In this document: in pieces, positions 7,200 through 14,257 of the stretch
Numbering within the stretch: position 1 is the stretch's first letter
Layout of the letters: each line of letters begins with the position of its first letter
Assembly (NCBI GenBank): GCA_035634055.1
Contig: DASQDR010000024.1
Coordinates: forward strand, 1-24,164
DNA length: 24,164 nucleotides
Direction of reading: 5' to 3'
DNA from: JAICTV01 sp035634055
Lineage (GTDB): Bacteria; Planctomycetota; Phycisphaerae; Tepidisphaerales; Tepidisphaeraceae
Translations under genes and position numbers: made by a program
The notes under the pieces: generated by a model
Databases searched by the model: none
What the model saw: the letters and a program-made list of their open reading frames with translations, nothing else
Told to the model about the DNA's origin: nothing

Positions 7200-8998
7200 C
7201 GCCCCACCTCCAGCGGCAGCACGTCGAGGTTGAACTCCTGCTTCACGTCCGGCCAGCCGCTGATCTCGCCGTGGATGGCCAGCTCCCAGATGATCTTGTT
7301 GTTGGGCGCGGCGAAGGAGTGCATCGTGCCGTCGGGGATCGACAGCTTCGCGGTGCCGGCGCGGATGTCCATGCCGCGGCCGGTGTCGATCAGCTCGGCC
7401 TTGTGGAAGACGCGCTTGTCGGTGGTCGTGTCGGTGCCGCGGCGGTAGGTCGCTTCCTCGCGTCCCTCGAGCGTGATGCGCAGGCGCGAGATGCGGTCGT
7501 AGCGGCCGGTGAAAAGCCACTTGAGGTCGACCGTCGCGCCCGGGCGGAGCGTGCCGCCGGCGGTGATCTGCGGCCGCGGGTTGAACATCGCCAGGAACTG
7601 GTGAATCGCCGCGCCGATCGTGATCAGGCCGATCACCACGAACGGGACGAGGAACGCGGTCAGGCACAGGTTGCCGCGCCCGCGGCGGTAATCGCTGATC
7701 GCCTCGACGAGGAAGATCGAAAGGACGCCGTTCCAGAAGGCGGCGAAGAGCAGGACGCCGAGGAACTTCGCCCAGGCGGGCGACCTGGGCGCCAGCACGG
7801 CGGGCGACGCCGCGCCGTTGCCGGCGGCGGTCGCGGGGGCGCTTCGAGCGGCGCGGCCCGTGCCGCGCGGGCCAGCCAGGCGGGCAGGCGTGATCGGCGA
7901 GAGCGAGCCGCCGCGCCCGCCGGTGCCCGGCAGTTCCGCCTTCCGCCGCAGAATCCTGCCCAAGCCGATCGCCCCCATCAGCGCGAAGCCCAGCGGGATC
8001 AGCCCGAAGAGCATCGCGGGGGTGAAGCCGCGATCGAGCACCGCCATCGTCGGATCACCCGGATCAACGTAGCACGTGGCCGCCGAACCGGGGCGGTACT
8101 GCCGGGCAACCGTGCGCGCGCCGGCGGATTTTCCGCCCGTGGCCGGCGCGAACGTGATGCGGTTGGAGCGGTACTCTCGCCCGGCCAGGGTGTAGCGGTA
8201 GAGCACGAACGGGCGGTAGGAGTCGCCTTCGCCGGTGCTGACGTTCCCGACCTCGCTGCTGACGATGCGGCACGGGACCGCCGGCCAGGACTGCGCCCGC
8301 GCCAGCCGCGTCGCCGGGCGCAACAGCAGCGGCCACGTCGTCGTCAGCCCGGCGATCAGGAAGATGCCGAAGAGCAGGACCAATCCGTTGCGCCCTGCGT
8401 TGGATTGCTCCGAAATCGCCGCGCCGCCGCGCGCGGATGAGGCGCCGGGATCGCCCCCCGCCGGCGGCGCGGCGGCGGTCGGGCGCAGCGAGAACCACAC
8501 CCCCCCGCCGCCGAGCAACACGAACAGCAGCGGGATGAGCAGGAACAGCGCGTGCCAGAGCGGCCCGTGCTCCAGCACCGCTTCGGACGGGTTGGCGGGG
8601 TTGAGGAAGCAAGTGGTGGCGGCGCCGGGCGCGTAACGATCTACCACGAGCTGCGCATCGCGGTAGTCGGTGAAGCCGACCTCCTTGCGCCGCCACTGCT
8701 CAGACAAGCGCTCACCGTCGCCGCTCCGGCCGCCGCCGCTGCCGAAGGTGTAGCGGTAGCGGATGCTCGGGCGGTACGGCTCGCGCGCGGCGCCGACGAC
8801 GTGGACGCTGCTTTGGACGATCGCGCAGGGCACGCGCGGCCAAGCGCGCGTCTCCGCCGCCCGGTACACCTCGCGGCCCAGTCCCCAGGTGAAGAACAGC
8901 CCGGCGGCGAGAAAGACCGCGGAGATCAGCGCCCCGCCAAGGCGCGCGGCGCAGCCGGAGGGAGCGGGCGCGGGGGTGGAGTCGCGAAGTGCGGCCAT
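7196..8998 (-). CDS. Membrane protein with two DUF3592 repeats and an arrestin-like C-terminal domain
   Basis: A 600-residue integral membrane protein. Helices lie near 20-42, 146-168, 204-226, 326-348, 408-432 and 443-468. Two external domains repeat one pattern. The first has WPRVPC (53-58), YRPSIRYRY (75-83) and YAPGAATTCFLNP (122-134); the second has WPAVPC (238-243), YRPFVLYRY (261-269) and YRPGSAATCYVDP (301-313). Each domain has two cysteines (58/130 and 243/309) placed to form a disulfide outside the cytoplasm. The C-terminal 120 residues form an arrestin-like beta domain shared with the next gene. It heads a three-gene operon with four-base overlaps. TAGAAT ends 12 bases before the ATG, so the leader would be only a few bases. 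Role unknown; a membrane scaffold or sensor linked to the ATPase is a guess. Confidence 0.85.
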   Translation of the reverse strand: MAALRDSTPAPAPSGCAARLGGALISAVFLAAGLFFTWGLGREVYRAAETRAWPRVPCAIVQSSVHVVGAAREPYRPSIRYRYTFGSGGGRSGDGERLSEQWRRKEVGFTDYRDAQLVVDRYAPGAATTCFLNPANPSEAVLEHGPLWHALFLLIPLLFVLLGGGGVWFSLRPTAAAPPAGGDPGASSARGGAAISEQSNAGRNGLVLLFGIFLIAGLTTTWPLLLRPATRLARAQSWPAVPCRIVSSEVGNVSTGEGDSYRPFVLYRYTLAGREYRSNRITFAPATGGKSAGARTVARQYRPGSAATCYVDPGDPTMAVLDRGFTPAMLFGLIPLGFALMGAIGLGRILRRKAELPGTGGRGGSLSPITPARLAGPRGTGRAARSAPATAAGNGAASPAVLAPRSPAWAKFLGVLLFAAFWNGVLSIFLVEAISDYRRGRGNLCLTAFLVPFVVIGLITIGAAIHQFLAMFNPRPQITAGGTLRPGATVDLKWLFTGRYDRISRLRITLEGREEATYRRGTDTTTDKRVFHKAELIDTGRGMDIRAGTAKLSIPDGTMHSFAAPNNKIIWELAIHGEISGWPDVKQEFNLDVLPLEVGR

Positions 8999-9010
8999 CG
9001 GCGTGACGAC

Positions 9011-9016
9011 ATTCTA
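9011..9016 (-). promoter_or_regulatory. -10-like element just before the DUF3592 operon
   Basis: TAGAAT on the minus strand, 12 bases before the ATG at 8998. It is the same hexamer as the one before trpG and before the tRNA. No recognisable -35. Transcription would begin about five bases before the start codon. Confidence 0.35.
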
Positions 9017-9069
9017 CCGCGTACGGCGGGAAAGGGCCGCACCCTCCGGATGAGGGCGGGAGTGGTGCT

Positions 9070-9170
9070 GAGGATCGGGGATTGGGAGTTGGGGATTGAA
9101 GATTGAAACTTGAAAAGCGGCGGCACGGGCGCCGGTCAAGTTCCAAATCCTCAATCGTCAATCCTCATCC
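9070..9170. repeat. Dispersed hairpin repeat, copy 1
   Basis: The left part contains GTTGGGGATTGAAGATTGAA (9088-9107) and the right part (9136-9170) reads in reverse complement as GGATGAGGATTGACGATTGA and onward, ending GGAACTTGA. The two arms form an imperfect long hairpin around a GC-rich centre (about 9115-9135). The same arms recur at 14258-14329. The right arm overlaps the last codons of the histidine kinase gene and supplies its stop. It also separates that gene from the DUF3592 operon and could end transcription. Confidence 0.7.
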
Positions 9171-10293
9171 CCGCGGGGACGAGCGCTTGGTTGCCGGGCT
9201 TGGCCGGGTCCGGAGGCGGGGCCTCGGGGGAGCAGGCGGGGAGGGTGACGGTGAAAACGGCACCGGCGTTCTCGCCGCCGCTGCTGGCGGCCACCGTGCC
9301 GCCGTGCAGCTCGACCAGTTGCCTCACGATCGCCAGCCCGAGGCCGAGCCCTGGCTGGCGGGTGCCCGGCGCGGTCCTTTCCTGGCGGAACTTCTCGAAC
9401 ACGTGCGGCAGGAACGCCGGCGCAATGCCGCAGCCGCTGTCGCGCACCGCGATCGACACGTGCCCCAACGCCGCGTCGCATCCCGCGCGCACGGTGACGG
9501 TCCCGCCGGGCGGGGTGAACTTGATGGCGTTGGTCAGCAGGTTCCAGACGACCTGTTGCAGGCGGTCGGGGTCGCCGCGCACCATCGCGGTGCCGGCCGG
9601 CTCGACCTCGCGCACCAGCGCGATCTGCTTCGCCGCCGCCGCCAGCTTGACCGTCTGCAGCCCGGCGTCGACCACGTCGACCACGTCGCACGGCCGCGGC
9701 ACCAGCCGCATCTTGCCGGAGATGATCCGGCTCATGTCCAGCAGGTCAGAAACGATGCGGCTCTGCGCGTGGGCGTTGCGCTCGATCGCGGCCAGCCCCT
9801 CGGCCAGGTCGTCGGGCGTCGCGCCCTCGGTGCGCAGCAGTTGGGTCCAGCCGATGATGGCCGACAGCGGCGTGCGCAGCTCGTGGCTGAGCGAGGCGAG
9901 GAACTCGTCCTTGATGCGGCTGGTGCGCTCGAGCTGCTCGAGCACCCGCCGCTCGTTCTGGCGCGCCAGGCGGAACGCCTCGCAGATCAGCACCAAAGCC
10001 AGCTCCATCACGATGAACAGCAGCCAGCCGATGAGGTCGCGCTGGTGGGCGATGCCGAACTGTCCGAAGGGTGCGATGAACAGCGTCGCCAGCACCGCCG
10101 ACAGCGCCGTCGCGATCAGCCCCGCGCCGAGCCCGCCGTAGATCGTGCTGAGCACGACCGCCGGATAGAAGGTGGGAAACGAATGCTCCGGCCCGAGGAA
10201 CTCGAACACGAGCAAGCGCAGGGCCGCGGACACGATCACCGCGATGATCGCCACCGCGTACCCGCGCCGAAGACGTACCGACCGCCATGCCAT
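9151..10293 (-). CDS. Membrane sensor histidine kinase (DUF4118-type sensor)
   Basis: A 380-residue kinase expected to autophosphorylate and pass phosphate to an unidentified response regulator. The N-terminal 105 residues hold four hydrophobic helices with the KdpD-like DUF4118 pattern (YPAVVLSTIYGGLGAGL near 43-59). A short coiled linker leads to the HisKA domain with SHELRTP (136-142, phospho-acceptor His137). The ATP-binding domain has N-box NLLTNAIKF (251-259), G1 DSGCGI (285-290) and G2 GLGLGL (315-320). The ATG at 10293 directly precedes the first helix; the longer open frame covers the divergent SPFH gene and is rejected. The C-terminal RIDD and TGA are encoded by a dispersed repeat, so the original end, perhaps with a receiver domain, may be lost. 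No response regulator lies in the window. Confidence 0.9.
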   Translation of the reverse strand: MAWRSVRLRRGYAVAIIAVIVSAALRLLVFEFLGPEHSFPTFYPAVVLSTIYGGLGAGLIATALSAVLATLFIAPFGQFGIAHQRDLIGWLLFIVMELALVLICEAFRLARQNERRVLEQLERTSRIKDEFLASLSHELRTPLSAIIGWTQLLRTEGATPDDLAEGLAAIERNAHAQSRIVSDLLDMSRIISGKMRLVPRPCDVVDVVDAGLQTVKLAAAAKQIALVREVEPAGTAMVRGDPDRLQQVVWNLLTNAIKFTPPGGTVTVRAGCDAALGHVSIAVRDSGCGIAPAFLPHVFEKFRQERTAPGTRQPGLGLGLAIVRQLVELHGGTVAASSGGENAGAVFTVTLPACSPEAPPPDPAKPGNQALVPAGMRIDD

Positions 10294-10381
10294 AGCCCAC
10301 GACCCCGCGGCGCCCCGCACTGGCGGCCACTGCTGCAATGAATTCGACTGCCCGGAAGAGCACGCCCGATTGCCCGGCCTC

Positions 10382-10409
10382 ACTTTAACTGAGCGTCGCC
10401 GGAGGACAA
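10382..10409 (-). promoter_or_regulatory. Candidate promoter of the histidine kinase gene
   Basis: On the minus strand TTGTCC (10404-10409) and TAAAGT (10382-10387) are separated by 16 bases, each matching four of six consensus positions. The leader would be about 80 bases. Confidence 0.3.
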
Positions 10410-10563
10410 AGCAAATACGTGCAACTGATCGGGAAGGTTCGGCGGGAGTGGCTCGGCCGTGCTTCCCTGCACCGAGCGGCCGCCGCTTTGCCCGTCGCGT
10501 GCCGGCCTGCTCGAGCCGAGAGTCGCCGCGAAAGGCGGTTGCATTTCGCGCCAGCTTTATAAC

Positions 10564-10592
10564 GTCACATCCGCCCCCGCTGCCGTTATCAT
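10564..10592 (+). promoter_or_regulatory. Candidate promoter of the SPFH-MNT-HEPN-zinc ribbon operon
   Basis: GTCACA (10564-10569) and TATCAT (10587-10592) are spaced by 17 bases and match four and five consensus positions. The start would fall just before the GGAGG at 10601-10605, giving a leader of about 15 bases. Confidence 0.4.
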
Positions 10593-10614
10593 CCGCCGCC
10601 GGAGGTCTCGCCAT

Positions 10615-11733
10615 ATGGGCATTTGGGACAAGCTTCGGGCCGAACTGATCGACATCATCGAGTGGCTCGACGACACGCGCGACACGATGGTCTGGCGGTT
10701 CCCGCGCTACGACAACGAGATCAAGTACGGCGCCAAGCTGATCGTCCGCGAGGGGCAGGCCGCCGCGTTCGTCAACGAGGGCGCGCTGGCCGACACCTTC
10801 GCCCAGCCGGGCACCTACACGCTGGTGACGCAGAACCTGCCCGTGCTGTCGAAGCTGCGCGGGTGGAAGTACGGGTTCGAGAGCCCGTTTAAGTCCGAGG
10901 TCTACTTCTGCTCCATGCGGACCTTCACCGACCGCAAGTGGGGGACGAAGAACCCGATCATGCTGCGCGACCCGGAGTTCGGGCCGACCCGGCTGCGCGC
11001 GTTCGGCAGCTTCGCCATCCGCGTCGGCGACGTGCCGACCTTCCTGCGCAATGTCGTCGGCACCGATCACCGCTTCTCGATCGAGGATATCGGCGAGCAG
11101 CTCCGCGACCTGCTCGTCGCGCGCTTCGCTGACGCGCTGGGCGACAGCAAGATCCCCGTGCTGGACCTGGCGGCCAACCAGGACGACCTGGGCAAGATCC
11201 TCACCGCGCGCCTCCAGCCGGACTTCGACGTCTTCGGGCTGAAGCTGGTCAACCTGGTCGTCGAGAACATCTCGCTCCCGCCGGAGGTCGAGCAGGCGCT
11301 GGACACGCGCACGAAGATGGGCGTGATCGGTGACCTCAACCGCTACGCGCAGTTCCAGGCGGCCAACGCCATCGGCGACGCGGCGAAGAACCCCAACGGT
11401 ATCGCGGGCGTGGGGGCGGGGCTCGGCGTCGGCTTCGGCATCGCCAACCAGATGGGCCAAGCCTTCGCCAACAACCCGGCGCTGGGCAACCCCGGTCCGT
11501 CGGCCCCGCCGCCGGTCCCGGGATCGTCGCAAGCCAGCTATTTCGTCGCCCAGGGCGGCCAGCAGAAGGGCCCGTTCACCCTCGAGCAACTCCGCGACGA
11601 GGTGAACGCCGGCCGCGTCCAACGCGCCACCCTTGCGTGGAAGGCGGGCATGCCGCAATGGGCCCCGGTCGACTCCATCGCCGACCTGAACCTGCTCTTC
11701 GCCAACGTCCCCCCGCCGCTGCCGAAGGAGTGA
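10615..11733 (+). CDS. SPFH/band-7 protein with C-terminal GYF_2 domain (YdjI-like)
   Basis: A 372-residue cytoplasmic or membrane-peripheral protein. The N-terminus MGIWDKLRAELIDIIEWLDD, then VWRFPRYDNEIKYGAKLIVREGQ as two consecutive stretches (26-48), is characteristic of the SPFH group once labelled virion core protein-like, which includes Bacillus YdjI. The SPFH core extends to about 240, followed by a Gly/Ala-rich stretch (255-300). Residues 309-358 form a GYF_2 (DUF4339) module with GPFTLEQLRDEV and a WKAGMPQW segment, probably for protein contacts. GGAGG nine bases upstream fixes the ATG at 10615. YdjI-type proteins are known to help PspA reach stressed membranes; no pspA lies in the window. 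A YdjG-like zinc-ribbon gene follows after two inserted genes, supporting the assignment. Confidence 0.88.
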   Translation: MGIWDKLRAELIDIIEWLDDTRDTMVWRFPRYDNEIKYGAKLIVREGQAAAFVNEGALADTFAQPGTYTLVTQNLPVLSKLRGWKYGFESPFKSEVYFCSMRTFTDRKWGTKNPIMLRDPEFGPTRLRAFGSFAIRVGDVPTFLRNVVGTDHRFSIEDIGEQLRDLLVARFADALGDSKIPVLDLAANQDDLGKILTARLQPDFDVFGLKLVNLVVENISLPPEVEQALDTRTKMGVIGDLNRYAQFQAANAIGDAAKNPNGIAGVGAGLGVGFGIANQMGQAFANNPALGNPGPSAPPPVPGSSQASYFVAQGGQQKGPFTLEQLRDEVNAGRVQRATLAWKAGMPQWAPVDSIADLNLLFANVPPPLPKE

Positions 11734-11749
11734 GCAACGGACGGCATGC

Positions 11750-11755
11750 TATGAT
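11750..11755 (+). promoter_or_regulatory. -10-like element before the MNT gene
   Basis: TATGAT lies in the 30-base gap after the SPFH stop and ends eight bases before the MNT ATG. It could allow separate, nearly leaderless expression of the MNT-HEPN pair inside the operon. GAGGA (11756-11760) is an alternative reading as a ribosome site. Confidence 0.3.
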
Positions 11756-11763
11756 GAGGACGC

Positions 11764-12159
11764 ATGATCGGCGCACGCGAAATTACCGCTCTGGTGGACG
11801 CGATCGTGGAGGCGTTCGAGCCGGAGCAAATCATCCTGTTCGGGTCATACGCCTACGGCGCGCCGACGGAGAGTTCCGACGTGGACCTGTTGGTCGTCCG
11901 CCGCTTCCGCGGGTCCAACCTCGACGCGGCGATCCGGGTCCGCGACGCGGTCGACATCCGCTTTCCGGCCGATATCTTGGTTCGCTCGCCCGCCGACGTT
12001 CGTCGCAGGATTCGGTGGGGAGACATGTTCATCATCGACGTGATCGAGCGCGGGATCGTGCTGCATGAATCCACCGACCGCCGAGTGGGTGAGCAAGGCC
12101 GAAGGCGACTACACCGCCGCATCCATCCTGCGTCGGTCGAGAAGGCCCAACCGGTCTGA
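11764..12159 (+). CDS. Minimal nucleotidyltransferase (MNT/MntA-like), probable antitoxin
   Basis: A 131-residue DNA-polymerase-beta-like nucleotidyltransferase. The motif GSYAYGAPTESSDVD (27-41) is the exact GSX10DXD signature, with Asp39 and Asp41. A third metal ligand is likely Asp70 in PADILV. In characterised MntA-HepT pairs the MNT protein adds AMP to the HEPN toxin and silences it; that role is inferred from the neighbour here. The conserved fold ends near IERGIVLHE (94-102). The following 29 residues are Arg/His-rich and overlap the HEPN gene by 95 bases, whereas MNT proteins usually stop at about this point. The tail may therefore be a non-conserved read-through extension. It starts 30 bases after the SPFH gene. 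Confidence 0.88.
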   Translation: MIGAREITALVDAIVEAFEPEQIILFGSYAYGAPTESSDVDLLVVRRFRGSNLDAAIRVRDAVDIRFPADILVRSPADVRRRIRWGDMFIIDVIERGIVLHESTDRRVGEQGRRRLHRRIHPASVEKAQPV

Positions 12160-12451
12160 CAGCATCTGCTTCCACTGCCCGCAGTGCGCCGAGAAGTACA
12201 TGAAGGCGAGGCTGAACGAGGCCCGCATCCGCTTCTCGAAGACGCATGACCTCGAGCATTTGTTGGATCTGGTCGCGCCCGTCGAACCTTTGTGGCTGAT
12301 GATGAAGCCGCGGCTCAAGTCGCTGACGCTCTTCGCCGTTACCGTCCGATACCCCGGAATGTTTGCCGATCCCGTCAAGGCAAGGGCCGCGTTCGAGTCG
12401 TGCAAGCGGTTCCGCGCGCTGGCGCGCTTGAGCCTTGGGCTCAAGCCGTGA
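12065..12451 (+). CDS. HEPN-domain protein, probable toxin partner of MNT
   Basis: A 128-residue all-helical HEPN protein of the PF05168-like type. WVSKAEGDYTAASILRR (8-24) and CFHCPQCAEKYMKARL (35-50) are the hallmark segments, followed by RFSKTHDLEHLLDL (56-69). Arg56 and His61 make an RX4H motif, the usual HEPN ribonuclease motif. It lacks the following Tyr of the classical HepT RX4HXY, so nuclease activity is uncertain. The C-terminus keeps the helix with VRYPGMF (95-101). It overlaps MNT by 95 bases and the zinc-ribbon gene by four bases (GTGA), suggesting coupled translation. A toxin role is inferred from the pairing. Stand-alone HEPN proteins can also be substrate-binding partners of the nucleotidyltransferase. 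Confidence 0.85.
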   Translation: MNPPTAEWVSKAEGDYTAASILRRSRRPNRSDSICFHCPQCAEKYMKARLNEARIRFSKTHDLEHLLDLVAPVEPLWLMMKPRLKSLTLFAVTVRYPGMFADPVKARAAFESCKRFRALARLSLGLKP

Positions 12452-13578
12452 CGCACCCCGCGCCCGCCGATCCTCCACCGCCCGCCGCTGTCGCCCAGCG
12501 CCAGTTCCCCTGCAGGGAGTGCGGGGCCAACCTCACGTTCGCCCCCGGCACGCGGTCGCTGTCCTGCCCGTACTGCGGCGCGGCCAACGAGATCGCCGCT
12601 TCGGCCGAGGCGGTCGAAGAGCTGGACCTCAACGCCTACTTCCGTGACTGCTGCGGCGAGGCGGACATGGAGGAGCGGGTCACCGTTCGCTGCACCACCT
12701 GCGGCGCCGAGACGACGTTGGCCCCGAACATCACGGCGGACCGCTGCCCGTTCTGCGGCAGCGCGATCGTGGCGCACGGGTCGTCGCACAAGCTGATCAA
12801 GCCCAAGTCGCTCCTGCCGTTCGGCGTCACGCGGCAGCAGGCGACAGAGTCCTTCCGAAGCTGGATCGCCGGGCTCTGGTTCGCGCCCAACGAGTTGCAG
12901 AAGCGCGCCGAGGCGGCGCAGATCACCGGCGTCTACATCCCTTCCTGGACCTACGACGCCCGGACCACCAGCGACTACACCGGCGAGCGCGGCGACGATT
13001 ACTGGGACACCGAAACGTACACGACGATGGAGAACGGCCGGAGCGTCAGGCGCACGCGGCAGGTGCGCAAGACGCGCTGGTGGCCGGCGAGCGGGCGCGT
13101 CGATCATCCGTTCGATGACGTGCTGGTGCTGGCCAGCCGATCGCTCCCGCCCGGGTACGCCGAGGCGCTGGAGCCGTGGGACCTGCACGCGCTGGTCCCC
13201 TACCGCGACGAGTTCCTCAGCGGGTTCGTCGCCGAGAGCTACCAGGTGGCGCTGCCCGAGGGTTTCGAGCAGGCCAAGCAGGTCATGGCCGGACCGATCC
13301 GCCAGGCGATCGCGCGCGACATCGGCGGGGATCACCAGCGCATCCACTCGGTCGACACGCGCTACTTCGACGTCACGTTCAAGCACTGCCTGCTGCCGGT
13401 CTGGATCAGCGCGTACCGCTTCGGCGAGCGCACGTTCCGCTTCCTGGTCAACGCCCGCACCGGTGAGGTGCAGGGCGAGCGACCCTACAGCGCGGCCAAA
13501 ATCGCGCTGGCGGTCCTGGCGGGGCTGATCGTGTTGCTGATCGTCCTGCTCATCGCCAACGGCGGCGGGATCCGGTAG
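12448..13578 (+). CDS. Double zinc-ribbon protein with C-terminal membrane anchor (YdjG-like)
   Basis: A 376-residue protein of the group often mislabelled primosomal protein N' or TFIIB-type zinc ribbon. The first ribbon has Cys22, Cys25, Cys40 and Cys43 (FPCRECG, LSCPYCG). The second has Cys82, Cys85, Cys100 and Cys103 (VRCTTCG, RCPFCG). A beta-rich middle region (115-345) follows, and a hydrophobic helix lies near 347-368 with a short polar end. No helicase motifs are present. The start is GTG at 12448, which overlaps the HEPN stop; the longer frame runs antisense-like through HEPN and is rejected. In Bacillus, YdjG is encoded with PspA, YdjH and YdjI, so pairing with the SPFH protein suggests a membrane-stress complex. 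No YdjH or PspA is seen. Confidence 0.85.
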   Translation: MTHPAPADPPPPAAVAQRQFPCRECGANLTFAPGTRSLSCPYCGAANEIAASAEAVEELDLNAYFRDCCGEADMEERVTVRCTTCGAETTLAPNITADRCPFCGSAIVAHGSSHKLIKPKSLLPFGVTRQQATESFRSWIAGLWFAPNELQKRAEAAQITGVYIPSWTYDARTTSDYTGERGDDYWDTETYTTMENGRSVRRTRQVRKTRWWPASGRVDHPFDDVLVLASRSLPPGYAEALEPWDLHALVPYRDEFLSGFVAESYQVALPEGFEQAKQVMAGPIRQAIARDIGGDHQRIHSVDTRYFDVTFKHCLLPVWISAYRFGERTFRFLVNARTGEVQGERPYSAAKIALAVLAGLIVLLIVLLIANGGGIR

Positions 13579-13778
13579 CGGCGGCGGCACGCTTGCGATG
13601 CCTGAGACGCACGCGCGCCCCGCAGGCGCGGCGGCTCGCGCTGTTGTCGCGCGGGCGGCGGAGTTACGATATGGTCCCCATCAACGCGGGCCCGCGAGCA
13701 GGGATACCGACGTCGTCGCCGCCGCCGCGTGGCGCGGCACGCGCGCGGGCCGCGCCAGGGAGCGAGAGGAGCCTTATC

Positions 13779-14198
13779 ATGCGGAAGCATTTGCTCGGCC
13801 TGTGCGTTGCCGCCCTGCTGGTCGGCGGCGCGTCCTTCACCGCGGTCGCGCAGGACAAGCCCGCGGCGGAGAAGAAGACCGTCGAGGGGGAGCTGGTGGA
13901 TCTCCACTGCTACGCCGCCGGCGGCGCCAAGGGGGAGAAGCACGGCCAATCGTGCGGGCAGAAGTGCGCCAAGAGCGGCATCCCGGTCGCGATCCTTGCT
14001 GACGGAAAGACGCTCACGCTGGCCACCAACCCGCGCCCGCTGAGCGACGCGGTGGGCAAGACCGTCCGCGTCACCGGCACCGCCAACGCCGAGGCCAGCA
14101 CCTTCGTCCCCGACAAGGTCGAGGTGAAGGACGGCGAGAGCTGGAAAGAGATCAAGATGAACGACGCCCACCACAAGGGCGGCGAAGAGAAGGCGTAG
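13779..14198 (+). CDS. Small secreted protein with a Cys/His cluster
   Basis: A 139-residue exported protein of unknown function. Residues 1-25 are a signal peptide: MRKHLL, a hydrophobic core, then AVAQ with likely cleavage after Ala24 or Gln25. The mature part has ELVDLHCY (38-45) and HGQSCGQKCAKSGIPVAIL (55-73), giving His43, Cys44, His55, Cys59 and Cys63. These could bind a metal or haem, or form disulfides. A short beta-rich domain follows (KTLTLATNP, KTVRVTGTA) that looks like a small OB-type barrel. GAGAGGAG at 13764-13771, seven bases upstream, fixes the ATG. A weak promoter-like pair TTGTCG (13644) and TACGAT (13665) lies upstream with 15-base spacing. It stands alone between the zinc-ribbon gene and a convergent glycosyltransferase. 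I recall similar planctomycete hypothetical proteins but no function. Confidence 0.82.
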   Translation: MRKHLLGLCVAALLVGGASFTAVAQDKPAAEKKTVEGELVDLHCYAAGGAKGEKHGQSCGQKCAKSGIPVAILADGKTLTLATNPRPLSDAVGKTVRVTGTANAEASTFVPDKVEVKDGESWKEIKMNDAHHKGGEEKA

Positions 14199-14257
14199 AC
14201 TGATCCGCGGCGTCTCTGCGCAGTACCCCGGGAGAGTGTTTAGGTGAGGGGGCGGCG

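Larger units (their letters stand above)
10294..10614. other. Divergent intergenic region (histidine kinase / SPFH operon)
   Basis: This 321-base gap separates divergent start codons and has no plausible gene. It should hold both promoters (see the separate entries) and the strong ribosome site GGAGG at 10601-10605 for the SPFH gene. A second -10-like TATAAC at 10558-10563 lacks a -35 at proper spacing. No operator-like palindrome longer than a few bases is seen. Confidence 0.6.

Noticed and set aside
10294..11658. N-terminal extension of the histidine kinase frame
   Set aside because: It would cover the divergent SPFH gene on the other strand and lacks the domain pattern. The membrane sensor starts right at the ATG at 10293.
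12448..13578. Helicase (primosomal protein N') annotation for the zinc-ribbon protein
   Set aside because: There is no Walker A or DEAD-type motif; only zinc ribbons, a beta-rich region and a membrane helix are present.
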